NCBI RefSeq assembly: GCF_035621135.1
Contig: NZ_CP141728.1
Coordinates: 3,038,001-3,102,000 of the forward strand
DNA length: 64,000 nucleotides
Direction: 5' to 3'
Source: Sinanaerobacter sp. ZZT-01
GTDB lineage: Bacteria; Bacillota; Clostridia; Peptostreptococcales; Anaerovoracaceae
The notes below the pieces were generated by a model. It saw only the letters and a list, made by a program, of their open reading frames with translations. It was not told the DNA's origin and did not search any database. This document shows, one piece after another, positions 27,020 through 34,737 of this stretch. Position 1 is the first letter of the stretch. Every line of letters begins with the position of its first letter. Made by a program: the position numbers and the translations under genes.

Positions 27020-28129
27020 TCACTCAAACGGAGGAATCACTTCCGAGATTTGGTATCCGTTCTTGAACGGATTTGCAACCAGCAGCATGGTATCTGAAGC
27101 ACTATAGATGCCGAAATAGTCGAAGTCCGGCAGCTTATATCCTAATGCATCAGTATCCCATGTATAATAACTTATATCGCCGTCTCCGTAATCGGTAAGA
27201 GATACCGGGTATCCGTCATAATACTCTAATATCTTATTATCTTTAATCAGCATCATGCCTCTCGAACCGTCCCAATCCATTTTTATAAATTCTTTCTTTT
27301 TACTTCTTCCTAAAATGATGGTCATCTTTTCCGGATAATCCGAAATGACTTCATAATACTTGATGTCATCAAATACGGAGTTTCCTCGGATGTTTTTTAC
27401 TGCCTGTTCCACTGGCTTCGTGGAAGGAGATAGATCCATCATATCAATTGGGTCTGTGCCACGGTTCGCAACGGAGCCTTCTATGATCTGTACGGTATTC
27501 TGCGGATTTTCGGCTGTCACGGGCGTTCTTTTGCTTTCATCGGTATATCGATACAGCACGACAGAGGATTCTGCACGGGTCAATGTTCCCTTTGGCTTAA
27601 AGCTGCCGTCACTGTAACCGGAAAGAATACCTGTCGCATAGGATTTTATGATATGGTAATCGTACTTTGTGGTGCTGTCTACATCGCTCACTGTTTCCTC
27701 AATGTCTGAATAGTTTTCTACCTCAGTCTTTCCGAGTCCGTTGCTGATAATCAGTGCCATATCGCTTCTTGGAATGGCATGATTCAGCATTGTGGTATCA
27801 ATCTCTGATTCTGCAAATAAGTTCAGTTCTAAGGCTTTCTGATAATAGTTATATGCCCAGTGATGCGGTTTTTCTGCTACTGTCAGTTCTTCCCCCGTTG
27901 CTGCTACGACCATCATCTTAATGAATTCGCCGTAAGTTACGATGCTTTGCGGTTTAAAGCTCCCGTCCGGATAGCCTTTGATGATGTCCTTATCCGACAT
28001 GGCTTTGACGGATTCATATGCCCAACTTGTAGTCTTTAAGTCTTTATATGTTTGCTGATCAGCTGCGTAAACGGCAGCGGATGCGAAGAGCAGCGTTGCT
28101 GCCAGTGTAACGGAAAGTATCTTTTTCAT
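27020..28129 (-). CDS. SLH-domain surface protein
   Basis: The 369-residue protein has a signal peptide (MKKILSVTLAATLLFASAAV) and three S-layer homology repeats: YKDLKTTSWAYESVKAMSDK, then KGYPDGSFKPQSIVTYGEFI, a middle repeat HWAYNYYQKALELNLF with IPRSDMALII, and ILSGYSDGSFKPKGTLTRAE. A C-terminal domain of about 150 residues without recognised homology follows. SLH repeats bind pyruvylated wall polymers, so the protein is cell-wall attached. It lies upstream of the giant secreted protein on the same strand, with toxin locus A between. A shorter paralogue is at 37727-38416. Confidence 0.9.
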   Translation of the reverse strand: MKKILSVTLAATLLFASAAVYAADQQTYKDLKTTSWAYESVKAMSDKDIIKGYPDGSFKPQSIVTYGEFIKMMVVAATGEELTVAEKPHHWAYNYYQKALELNLFAESEIDTTMLNHAIPRSDMALIISNGLGKTEVENYSDIEETVSDVDSTTKYDYHIIKSYATGILSGYSDGSFKPKGTLTRAESSVVLYRYTDESKRTPVTAENPQNTVQIIEGSVANRGTDPIDMMDLSPSTKPVEQAVKNIRGNSVFDDIKYYEVISDYPEKMTIILGRSKKKEFIKMDWDGSRGMMLIKDNKILEYYDGYPVSLTDYGDGDISYYTWDTDALGYKLPDFDYFGIYSASDTMLLVANPFKNGYQISEVIPPFE

Positions 28130-28287
28130 TGGGATTCCTCCTTATACGCTTTGATTATCAGGAAATTTTCTTCTCTTATAATCTCGTCTATATGATAAAC
28201 TTCTCTTTTAGTTTGAAAATGGCGGTTCAATTCCTGCATTCTTTTTACCTAGTGATTCTCTGGTTCATAGATGATTCCTTTACTTCT

Positions 28288-28557
28288 TTACGATTCATAA
28301 TGAGACCAAAGGCTATGAATGATAACCAGCTTTTCATTTTCCATGATTCTATACACCATTCGATGCTGGATATTGATTCGCCTTGAGTAGTATCCTTTCA
28401 AATCACCCACCAGTTTTTCATAGGAAGGCGGAGTTTGAAGGGGATTCTCTTTTATGAGATCAATCAAAGCCTTTGCTTTTTTTGACAAGTTCGACTTCAG
28501 CAATTTTTCTCGGTCCTTCTGTGCTTGCTTAGTTAATTTTACTTGATACCTCACCAT
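28288..28557 (-). CDS. yoeB: Txe/YoeB-family mRNA interferase toxin
   Basis: The 89-residue protein has the RelE-fold YoeB pattern: VKLTKQAQKDREKLLKS, LVGDLKGYYSRRINIQHRMVY, and the C-terminal VIIHSLWSHYES with the catalytic His/Tyr. It cleaves ribosome-bound mRNA when released from its antitoxin. Its start overlaps the yefM stop by 7 bp, the normal antitoxin-toxin order. Confidence 0.9.
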   Translation of the reverse strand: MVRYQVKLTKQAQKDREKLLKSNLSKKAKALIDLIKENPLQTPPSYEKLVGDLKGYYSRRINIQHRMVYRIMENEKLVIIHSLWSHYES

Positions 28558-28799
28558 TCTACCTCATCTGCATCGACCATGTTTTCAATTGATTCTTTTT
28601 CCCCCGCTTTTATACTCTCGATCAAACCGGGAACGGAAGACAACGATAAGGTCGCCATAAGACTATTGTAATCATCCTCACTGATAATGATTGCATTTCC
28701 TTCTTTTGTATTAACATTTATTACATCGTTATATTGAATTGCCTGACTCATATATTTGAAAACATTTTTACGGAAATTAGTAATATTCGTACTGGTCAT
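28551..28799 (-). CDS. yefM: YefM/Phd-family antitoxin
   Basis: The 82-residue protein starts with TNITNFRKNVFKYMSQAIQY, has the Phd/YefM core NVNTKEGNAIIISEDDYNSL, and ends in an acidic toxin-binding tail. It has RBS AAAGGAG. It should neutralise YoeB and repress the operon. The palindromic TACTATACATATTATGTACAGTA-like stretch near 28813-28838 (plus strand) is a plausible operator. Confidence 0.9.
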   Translation of the reverse strand: MTSTNITNFRKNVFKYMSQAIQYNDVINVNTKEGNAIIISEDDYNSLMATLSLSSVPGLIESIKAGEKESIENMVDADEVEW

Positions 28800-29061
28800 T
28801 TTTCATCACTCCTTTACTATACATATTATGTACAGTATGAAGTACATTTATAAGTGTGTCAATATATTAGAAGGATTTTTTTAATTATTCTGGTAAATTG
28901 TCTTTTCTTTTGCCTTGCTTTCTTTTTTAATTTTCAAGGTGCTTATTTATATTTTACATATTTTGTAATTAATGTAAACATCTTTTATTTATTTTTTTAT
29001 TATTTATTCTTTTATTTGGAAATTTAATATTGTTTATTAGCTGATACTTGCTGTCCGATCA

Positions 29062-29109
29062 ATAAAAAAGCCCTGTGAAAAACAGGACAAAGATAAGCAG
29101 TATGGTTAC
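29062..29109 (-). pseudogene. Signal-peptide remnant of a second giant secreted protein
   Basis: The minus strand reads VTILLIFVLFFTGLFY-stop. It aligns with SVSALLIFALLFTGLFYWPD of the giant protein and is nearly identical at nucleotide level (plus-strand AATAAAAAAGCCCTGTGAAA in both). The rest of the gene is gone and the remnant overlaps the start of toxin C. It records a lost paralogue. Confidence 0.65.
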
Positions 29110-29215
29110 ATATGAAGGCTTGTTTGCCTATTCAGGTGTGATTATAGGGGTTATCACCATTTGTATGATGATACCTTCAAAAAATAGCAATGACCGCTTA
29201 AACATGAGAATTTAA
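29102..29215 (+). CDS. Type I toxin-like peptide (locus C), leader deleted
   Basis: A 37-codon frame starts MVTYEGLFAYSGVIIGVITI and continues CMMIPSKNSND. It resembles the family's TYEALF-type start plus one membrane helix. Unlike loci A and B it has no RBS: the bases before the ATG are the signal-peptide remnant. It is probably silent or barely translated, although its antisense RNA cassette is intact. The ORF end overlaps the terminator hairpin. Confidence 0.5.
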   Translation: MVTYEGLFAYSGVIIGVITICMMIPSKNSNDRLNMRI

Positions 29216-29277
29216 GCGGTCTAGCTCAATCGACTTTCGGACTAACCGCCGTCTCAAAAGCGGTAATCCTTTTCTAT
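29192..29277 (-). ncRNA. Antisense RNA of locus C
   Basis: The upstream region (TTGCAT at 29305-29310, AT-rich -10, AAGGATTACCGCTTTTG at the 5' end) is nearly identical to that of locus A. The transcript would end in the hairpin GACCGCTTAAA/TTTAAGCGGTC (29192-29221). Confidence 0.5.
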
Positions 29278-29462
29278 CTAATATATACCATAGTTCACCT
29301 GCTTATGCAAGGGAAAAACCCTGTTCTTATTTCATTGAATTTTATTTCGTTGTCTGTTATAATTTTCCATGAAAGAGTCGTAAAGAGTGGTGGCTGCCTC
29401 GGTATCCTACGGAGGTGATGAATATATGGATGCATATATCAAAATCACAAAGGAGAAAAGCC

Positions 29463-29537
29463 ATGAGTGTTTATCAAGCTTTGATGCTGATGATAAGCTT
29501 CGCTATGTTGGTGCTTGCAATTGTAAGCCTGACATAA
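29463..29537 (+). CDS. Type I holin-like toxin (locus D)
   Basis: A 24-codon gene encodes MSVYQALMLMISFAMLVLAI then VSLT. It has RBS AAAGGAGA and the typical Hol-Tox length and single helix. An upstream in-frame ATG (29418) also exists behind GGAGG, but the spacing is too short. The 3' end faces an antisense RNA across a shared terminator. The sequence differs from loci A-C, so it is a second toxin subtype. Confidence 0.68.
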   Translation: MSVYQALMLMISFAMLVLAIVSLT

Positions 29538-29540
29538 CGC

Positions 29541-29630
29541 AAAAACCACTCAGTGAGTTTGGCGACTTGAGAGTGGTTTAGCGTCTAATTCGTTATTCCA
29601 TTGTTGAGCCAGCTATCACTGCGGCTCTTT
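29541..29630 (-). ncRNA. Antisense RNA of locus D
   Basis: A strong minus-strand promoter is visible: TTGCAT (29660-29665), an 18-bp spacer, TATAAT (29636-29641). The transcript, about 90 nt, would end in the AAACCACTC/GAGTGGTTT hairpin (29543-29579) shared with the toxin mRNA. Confidence 0.6.
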
Positions 29631-29880
29631 TCTATATTATAGCCATAACTTCCAAGAAAATGCAAGTGTTTTAGATGATTTCACAAAATAGATATATTTT
29701 AAATGTCCTTTATTTTTCTATATTTTGTCCCTCTATTTTCAACTTCCCTAGCTCTAACCAAAAAGCGTTATCTTGTATTTTAAGGCGATGAATTTCATCC
29801 ACGTAATATTTGATTTCATCACTTTGCAATTTGCAATGTATCGAGTATCTGCTCAACGGCTCAGAAAAGAGAAATGCTTT

Positions 29881-30384
29881 TTATTCAGTTTCCTTATCAA
29901 GCAAAGTATCATTGAATTCTTCTTGATTTTTTTTATTTTCTTCAATTTTTTTAATATATTCCGGAGAATATTTTGATACATAGTTTTTGACAAATGATTC
30001 TTCCCATCGAATATTTGGATTATCTATGTTATCTAACAATATTTTTTCAACAACACCTCTTACTTCTTCTTCTAATTCATCACCCTTTAATTTAGATAAT
30101 TTTTTGATTTCTAAAATTATTTCTTCATCGTCGACATTTTCATCATTATTTGTGATTTCAGGTTCTTCTTCCCCCGTTTCTTCATAAGTAACAGTTATTC
30201 CATAGACTGGATAAACATATAAATCCAACGCAATTTCTTTCACTTTTTCATCATTTATTGAATTAACAACTTGTTCAATATTCATGTTTTCCTTCTGTTT
30301 ATTTTGATGAGAAATAAATATCGATCCTATAATAAATATCAATAAAACTGTAATAGCGATGCCCCAATATACCTTTTTATTCAT
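29881..30384 (-). CDS. Membrane-anchored acidic hypothetical protein
   Basis: The 167-residue protein has one N-terminal membrane segment (YWGIAITVLLIFIIGSIFIS) and a very acidic extracytoplasmic part with Glu/Asp runs (ENVDDEEIILEIKKLSKLKG) and helical ends. Family not recognised. Its upstream region holds the first copy of a 76-bp repeat (30584-30659), about 200 bp from the start. Cargo of the dacF element. Confidence 0.6.
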   Translation of the reverse strand: MNKKVYWGIAITVLLIFIIGSIFISHQNKQKENMNIEQVVNSINDEKVKEIALDLYVYPVYGITVTYEETGEEEPEITNNDENVDDEEIILEIKKLSKLKGDELEEEVRGVVEKILLDNIDNPNIRWEESFVKNYVSKYSPEYIKKIEENKKNQEEFNDTLLDKETE

Positions 30385-30583
30385 TATATCTCCTCAATAA
30401 ACGTTACCGTTATATTCCCCGTTACCTAAACATCTTTGGTGTATAATAATTGAAGATGTATCCGAAAATACTTTCCTTTTAAAGTTCCAATACTCTTTAT
30501 CACTTCTCCATCATTGATATTATAAATAATTTGATCATTTTTAACGACATGTAAAGTCCTTTAATTAATCAAATGCTGTTTAG

Positions 30584-30659
30584 TTAGAAATTTCTATATC
30601 CAAACAATGTCATTTTAAATTCAAAGTTACAATACTTCGGGTCTAAAATGTTGTTCGGG
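30584..30659 (-). repeat. 76-bp direct repeat, copy 1
   Basis: It differs from 31537-31612 at a single recognised position (AATGTC versus AATATC). It contains TTAGAAATTTCTA and, on the minus strand, TTGTAA-N17-TATTGT, which could be a promoter. It lies in the 413-bp gap upstream of the acidic membrane protein; nothing coding is seen in that gap. Confidence 0.75.
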
Positions 30660-30797
30660 GATGTACTCCGTCCTCATTTCTATTTTTCTGTGCAATAAAA
30701 TAAATAAGAGCACCTAAAAGTACTCTTACTGTAATCTATTATTCATGATGTATTAACCGATTTTAGGAAAATATTAGATGTATTATAACATAAAATA

Positions 30798-31481
30798 TTA
30801 ATTTTTATAAATTTTACTGTAATACAAAGAATCAGACACTTCGTTTTTTATAGAATTGACATCAATAGCTTTTATATTATTAGTATTTAAGTATTCTGAT
30901 ATAGTATTATGAAGGATTAACCTTTTTATTCCATTAAATACTATTACATTCCAATATTCATCTTCAGATACACCATATGCATTTATTAAAGTTTTTTGTA
31001 TTTCATTTACTTTATCATCTTCTTCAAGTTCTTTTCTTGTATAATCTATATTATCTTGTACTATTTTATCAACATTTATATTATATTCTTTAGCTAATTG
31101 CTGTTCATAAATATTTAATTTCATATCATCCCATGCGTTTTTATAAGGATTTTTTGAACCTGACGCTTGATGTTTTAGAGCACGTATTTCTAATTCCTTA
31201 GCTGTTATCTCTTGCTCTTCTATTTTTCCTATTATTCTGGTTGCTTCAGAAGATTGATCAGAACTAATATTATGATATATTTTAGCTACTTGTAAATCAA
31301 TACTATAATTTAATTCTGAATTTTCTGTCGAGTAGGTATCCTTGATTTGCTTTATATCTGTAGAAGAACCTTCTTTAGCAAACTTATTTACTTTATTCGC
31401 ATCGTTTATATCATTTACATTGCTGCATCCAACAATAAGTAAAGAAATAATAATAAAACTAATAATTAAATGGTTTTTCAA
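30798..31481 (-). CDS. Lipoprotein with SurA/PrsA-like N-terminal chaperone region
   Basis: The 227-residue protein has a signal peptide with lipobox LIVGCS. A following region (IGKIEEQEITAKELEIRALK, then YKNAWDDMKLNIYEQQLAKE) resembles the SurA-type peptidyl-prolyl isomerase N-domain, without a parvulin domain. It would be anchored on the outer face of the membrane. Copy 2 of the 76-bp repeat lies 56 bp upstream. Role unknown; the SurA resemblance is weak. Confidence 0.6.
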   Translation of the reverse strand: MKNHLIISFIIISLLIVGCSNVNDINDANKVNKFAKEGSSTDIKQIKDTYSTENSELNYSIDLQVAKIYHNISSDQSSEATRIIGKIEEQEITAKELEIRALKHQASGSKNPYKNAWDDMKLNIYEQQLAKEYNINVDKIVQDNIDYTRKELEEDDKVNEIQKTLINAYGVSEDEYWNVIVFNGIKRLILHNTISEYLNTNNIKAIDVNSIKNEVSDSLYYSKIYKN

Positions 31482-31536
31482 TTTTTTCTCCTTATTTCAG
31501 TTACATAAAATATATTTTACCTGCTATTTGCCTTAT

Positions 31537-31612
31537 TTAGAAATTTCTATATCCAAACAATATCATTTTAAATTCAAAGTTACAATACTTCGGGTCTAAA
31601 ATGTTGTTCGGG
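31537..31612 (-). repeat. 76-bp direct repeat, copy 2
   Basis: Second copy, placed as the likely promoter/leader of the lipoprotein gene at 30798-31481. Repeat copies are 953 bp apart. Confidence 0.75.
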
Positions 31613-31676
31613 AATGTTAAAATGAGATTATTTGAAATTTTTCGATATAATTTGTGATTAGATTGAGTTTTACCAG

Positions 31677-32717
31677 TCATTCTTGAATAAGTGGCAGCGG
31701 ATCGATCAAAACACCATTATAGATCAGCTCAATATGTAAATGTGCTCCGGTACCAATACCGGTATTGCCGACCGCACCAATGACAGTACCTCGTGTTACC
31801 TCATCTCCTACCGCTGCTTTGACCGCAGAAAGATGCTGGTATCTGGAGATCCAAACATCATCTCCAATTTTATGTTGTACTTTTATATTGATGCCCCTCT
31901 CTCCTCCTGCCATGTCTACATAGATTACAGTGCCTCCCTCTATCGCAATCACGGGAGAACCCATTGCGTTACTGCCGCTGATGTCCACTCCGTTATGTGC
32001 TCGTTTCATGCCAAGAACAGGATGCACTCTTACTGATGCAAATTTAGAGGTCACGCTGTGAAGCTTTGGTGTTGGCCATGCAAAGTATCCTCCTGCTGCG
32101 TCCTCGATGTAATCCGGTAAATCATAAAGGCCACCGAACATCTCATCTAGCAAGCCTTCACTAATGAGTAAATCAATCCATTCAATCTGCTCTTCATTGA
32201 ATCCTTTTTCAATGATTAGGTTCTCTAAATCTTTACTTGTAAATTCAATTACATATTTAGCATATGTATCTGTCTCTTCCACTCTTGCTTTTGCTGCATC
32301 TAAAACAGCCTGTATATCACTTTCGGCATCAAGGCGAAAAAAGGAGTAAATAAGAGTTGTCGTAGTATAGTCTTTACTCTCTTTTTTCTGCCAATATCCG
32401 TCGCCTTCCTTTGATGCAATCCAAATCCACTTTTCATAATGCAGTTTAATAAAATCCACGGCAGATACAAACGGGTCAATACCGTCAAATTCATTTTCTG
32501 AGCGCACGGTATCGTAAACCAAAAGGTCTTGCCAGGTGCATCCTGCAAATTCGGCCGCAGCCTTATAATTGACCAGCATATTATCTGCAATGGCGGGCAA
32601 GCTGGAAGAGTTGGAAATCATAACGCCTACCACCGAAAATGCCAGTAGCAACGGCAGCGAAGCCACAAGCAATATTTTTTTCAGTTTCTTATTTCTTCTT
32701 GCTCTTCTTCGACTCAC
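31677..32717 (-). CDS. M23-family peptidoglycan hydrolase of conjugative-element type
   Basis: The 346-residue protein has a basic cytosolic start, a membrane anchor (ILLVASLPLLLAFSVVGVM) and a helical region like the VirB1-type lytic proteins of Gram-positive ICEs (YKAAAEFAGCTWQDLLVYDT). A C-terminal LytM/M23 domain carries HNGVDIS and GAHLHIE zinc ligands. It would locally open the wall for a conjugation channel. The start is GTG. No other transfer gene is intact nearby, supporting a decayed ICE origin for the element. Confidence 0.85.
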   Translation of the reverse strand: MSRRRARRNKKLKKILLVASLPLLLAFSVVGVMISNSSSLPAIADNMLVNYKAAAEFAGCTWQDLLVYDTVRSENEFDGIDPFVSAVDFIKLHYEKWIWIASKEGDGYWQKKESKDYTTTTLIYSFFRLDAESDIQAVLDAAKARVEETDTYAKYVIEFTSKDLENLIIEKGFNEEQIEWIDLLISEGLLDEMFGGLYDLPDYIEDAAGGYFAWPTPKLHSVTSKFASVRVHPVLGMKRAHNGVDISGSNAMGSPVIAIEGGTVIYVDMAGGERGINIKVQHKIGDDVWISRYQHLSAVKAAVGDEVTRGTVIGAVGNTGIGTGAHLHIELIYNGVLIDPLPLIQE

Positions 32718-32858
32718 TTAATATGCCTTTTCCCTTCTCTTCTTTTTCACGCTTTTTCATTTCGTGATTTTCTAACTGCTTTCTTTTCCATTATTTTTTT
32801 CGGTCGCACTTTTCGCTTTCCTCGCTACGTATTTTGGTGCCATTCTCAGCGTGTTTTT

Positions 32859-33026
32859 TTACGGTTTGTTTTTTTCTGCCTTAAGCGCATTTACAATTCC
32901 TGCATAGCTTGATTTTTCGCCTTGTTTCTCCAATTTAGAAAAGTCATACTGGTTTACAATCTCTGCTCCGTATTTCTCAGTTACAGCATGGTAGCAATCT
33001 TCTCCCATTTCTTCGCAAAATGACTC
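32859..33026 (-). pseudogene. Fragment of an unrecognised element gene
   Basis: A minus-strand frame reads EEMGEDCYHAVTEKYGAEIV, then NQYDFSKLEKQGEKSSYAGI, and ends in NALKAEKNKP. In the next frame upstream, KPISFFKSHFAKKWEKIATM reads as its probable continuation, so a frameshift lies near 33010. No family was recognised. It sits upstream of the M23 gene and is presumably a conjugation-region remnant. The 240 bp beyond it show nothing further. Confidence 0.4.
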
Positions 33027-33265
33027 TTAAAGAAACTGATCGGCTTTATTTTTTGCTTGTACTGCGTTTCATTCTTATCCATATGCTCAAATGTATTTTT
33101 AAATGCACCCAAATACAAAGGTCGCTCTGATCTATGTTTTGAATTAAATTAAGTTGCCTTTTCGAATGCCATCTGCCGGCGTCTTCCCATGCACACTCCC
33201 CGTTTTCATTCTAGCGGATTTTTAACTTCTAAAGCATGACTTAACTCGTAGGAAACTCGTTTTGC

Positions 33266-33958
33266 ATGTCATTTATATTAGCCATAGCAATTTCTATTAT
33301 AGGTATTCTGTGCCTAAATCCGCTCCTAAAGCTGTATGGTGCTGATGCTGAAAACAATACATATACACGTGAGTATACAAGCGTTATGTTTCTTGGGACA
33401 ATATGTTTTGTTTTAGCACAATCAATGAACAGTCTTGTTAGAGGTATGGGATATGCAAAACGTTCATTGATCAATTTTATTTCTAGCATTATTGTAAATC
33501 TGATTTTGGATGCTATATTCATTTTCATATTTAATTGGGGAGTAAAGGGTGCGGCATTTGCAACCATTATCGGAAATTTGCTTTGTGCTGTGCTTGCTAT
33601 TCAATTCTTGTATTCAAAGAAAAATACTATCAGACTACGTGTCCCAAATTTAAGATTGGATAAAGAGATTGTTAGTAAGATTCTTTCAATCGGTATTTCC
33701 GGTTTTATCGGGCAGTTTGCATTAAGCTTAGTAGCTTTAGTTTTTAATCACGTTTGCAGAATTTATGGCGGTAGCACCGCTGTAGCAGCCTACAGCATTA
33801 TTTCAACTATTTTTATGCTAGTTTACATGCCGTTAATCGGATTAGGACAAGGAATACAACCAATTGTTGGATACAACTATGGTGCAAAAATTTATTTCCG
33901 TGTTAGAGGGACAGCACTAAAAGCATTTCAGTATAGTAATAATGGAGCGACGGTATAA
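33266..33958 (+). pseudogene. MATE-family efflux pump, internal fragment
   Basis: The 230-codon frame matches the middle of a MATE transporter (LVRGMGYAKRSLINFISSII, FNWGVKGAAFATIIGNLLCA, GLGQGIQPIVGYNYGAK). It lacks the first 100 and the last 150 residues of the usual 450. After YNYGAK the sequence turns to unrelated residues and stops, 150 bp from the right end of the element. It is not functional. Confidence 0.82.
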
Positions 33959-34106
33959 TTTTGATTTTTCATAACTCTGAATACTGCCATCTTGTACCTC
34001 TATTTCTTTTATGTAATAAAAAAAGATTGCTTTTCTCCTGCAATCTCTGTAATATAATCCTATAAAATTCTTTATTTTTCAATACTTTCCGTTTGTTTGG
34101 TTTATT

Positions 34107-34589
34107 TCACGCATCATTAGCACTGCAAATTGCCATTCCTTTTAATAAATTTTCTACGCTCTGCGTTTCGCCGGCTTCCATATACATTTGACTGCCGCCC
34201 ATACTAGCTGCACGCTCACTAATTGTCACCTCATCACGCAACTTGATCTGCCCATTCTCTACTGCTTCTAACGACAGCAACATCGTCATAATCTTCGTTA
34301 CACTAGCCGGAGGTAACTGTTCGTGACTATTCTGTTCATAAATTACCATTCCCGAATCAGCATCTAAAAGCACGGCTGATTTCGCATCAATTTTAAGACT
34401 CCCCTCCGCAACATCCGTATTTATTTCTACGGCAGATGGTGCCGCAGTAGTTTCTTTCTTTACAGATGATTCCATAAAAGGCAATCTCCAAAAATGAGAA
34501 AATGAAACGACAAAAGTAAAAATAATAGCGAAAATTAATACTGCTGACAAAGCCAACGGCATTCCTTTTTTCTTTTTATATAAATTCAA
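34107..34589 (-). pseudogene. dacF: D,D-carboxypeptidase (DacF type), 5' half, split by the mobile element
   Basis: The frame carries the first 160 residues: a signal/anchor (ALSAVLIFAIIFTFVVSFSH), the catalytic PPASVTKIMT (SxxK) and GMAICSANDA, where SAN is the SXN motif. A TGA inside element sequence ends it right after NDA. The TTG start has GGGGGG 7-8 nt upstream. The remaining 258 residues, with KTG, lie at 14468-15264. The half protein would be membrane-bound and lack the KTG wall of the active site, so no carboxypeptidase is expected unless the element leaves. It follows the CotF-like gene on the same strand. Confidence 0.9.
34108..34120. repeat. Right attachment-site core (13-bp direct repeat)
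   Basis: CACGCATCATTAG is identical to 15252-15264. The element-side arm TTGGTTTATT (34097-34106) is the inverted complement of the arm inside the left end. Confidence 0.88.
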
Positions 34590-34676
34590 CCTAAACCCCC
34601 CTCACTCTCTTTCTCTCTAAAAGATATTGTGGAATCAGGAATTTTAGACCAAAGGAAGATAAATTCCGTAGGAATA

Positions 34677-34709
34677 ATCATGACCGCTGGTATTAACAGC
34701 GGTCATGAT
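34677..34709. terminator. Hairpin between the CotF-like gene and dacF
   Basis: A perfect 13-bp stem (ATCATGACCGCTG) with a 7-nt loop. The U-tract is weak, so partial termination or RNA stabilisation is possible. Confidence 0.55.
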
Positions 34710-34737
34710 CATTGTTCTTCAATTTTACTACGCAGGA

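Larger units (their letters stand above)
15252..34120. mobile_element. 18.9-kb serine-recombinase element inserted in dacF
   Basis: The element is bounded by exact 13-bp repeats in the two halves of dacF; its unit length is 18,856 bp. A large serine recombinase gene ends 43 bp inside the left repeat. Cargo includes an IS3 remnant, a giant secreted protein, an SLH protein, YefM/YoeB, three type I toxin loci, lipoprotein-like genes, an M23 peptidase typical of conjugative elements, and a truncated MATE gene. No relaxase, coupling protein or capsid gene is visible, so it is probably a decayed integrative element that can no longer transfer itself. It may still excise: recombinase, ends and target gene all look intact. 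Confidence 0.88.

Noticed and set aside
29387-29581. 64-codon frame across toxin locus D
   Set aside because: It is out of frame with the recognisable 24-residue toxin and runs into its terminator.
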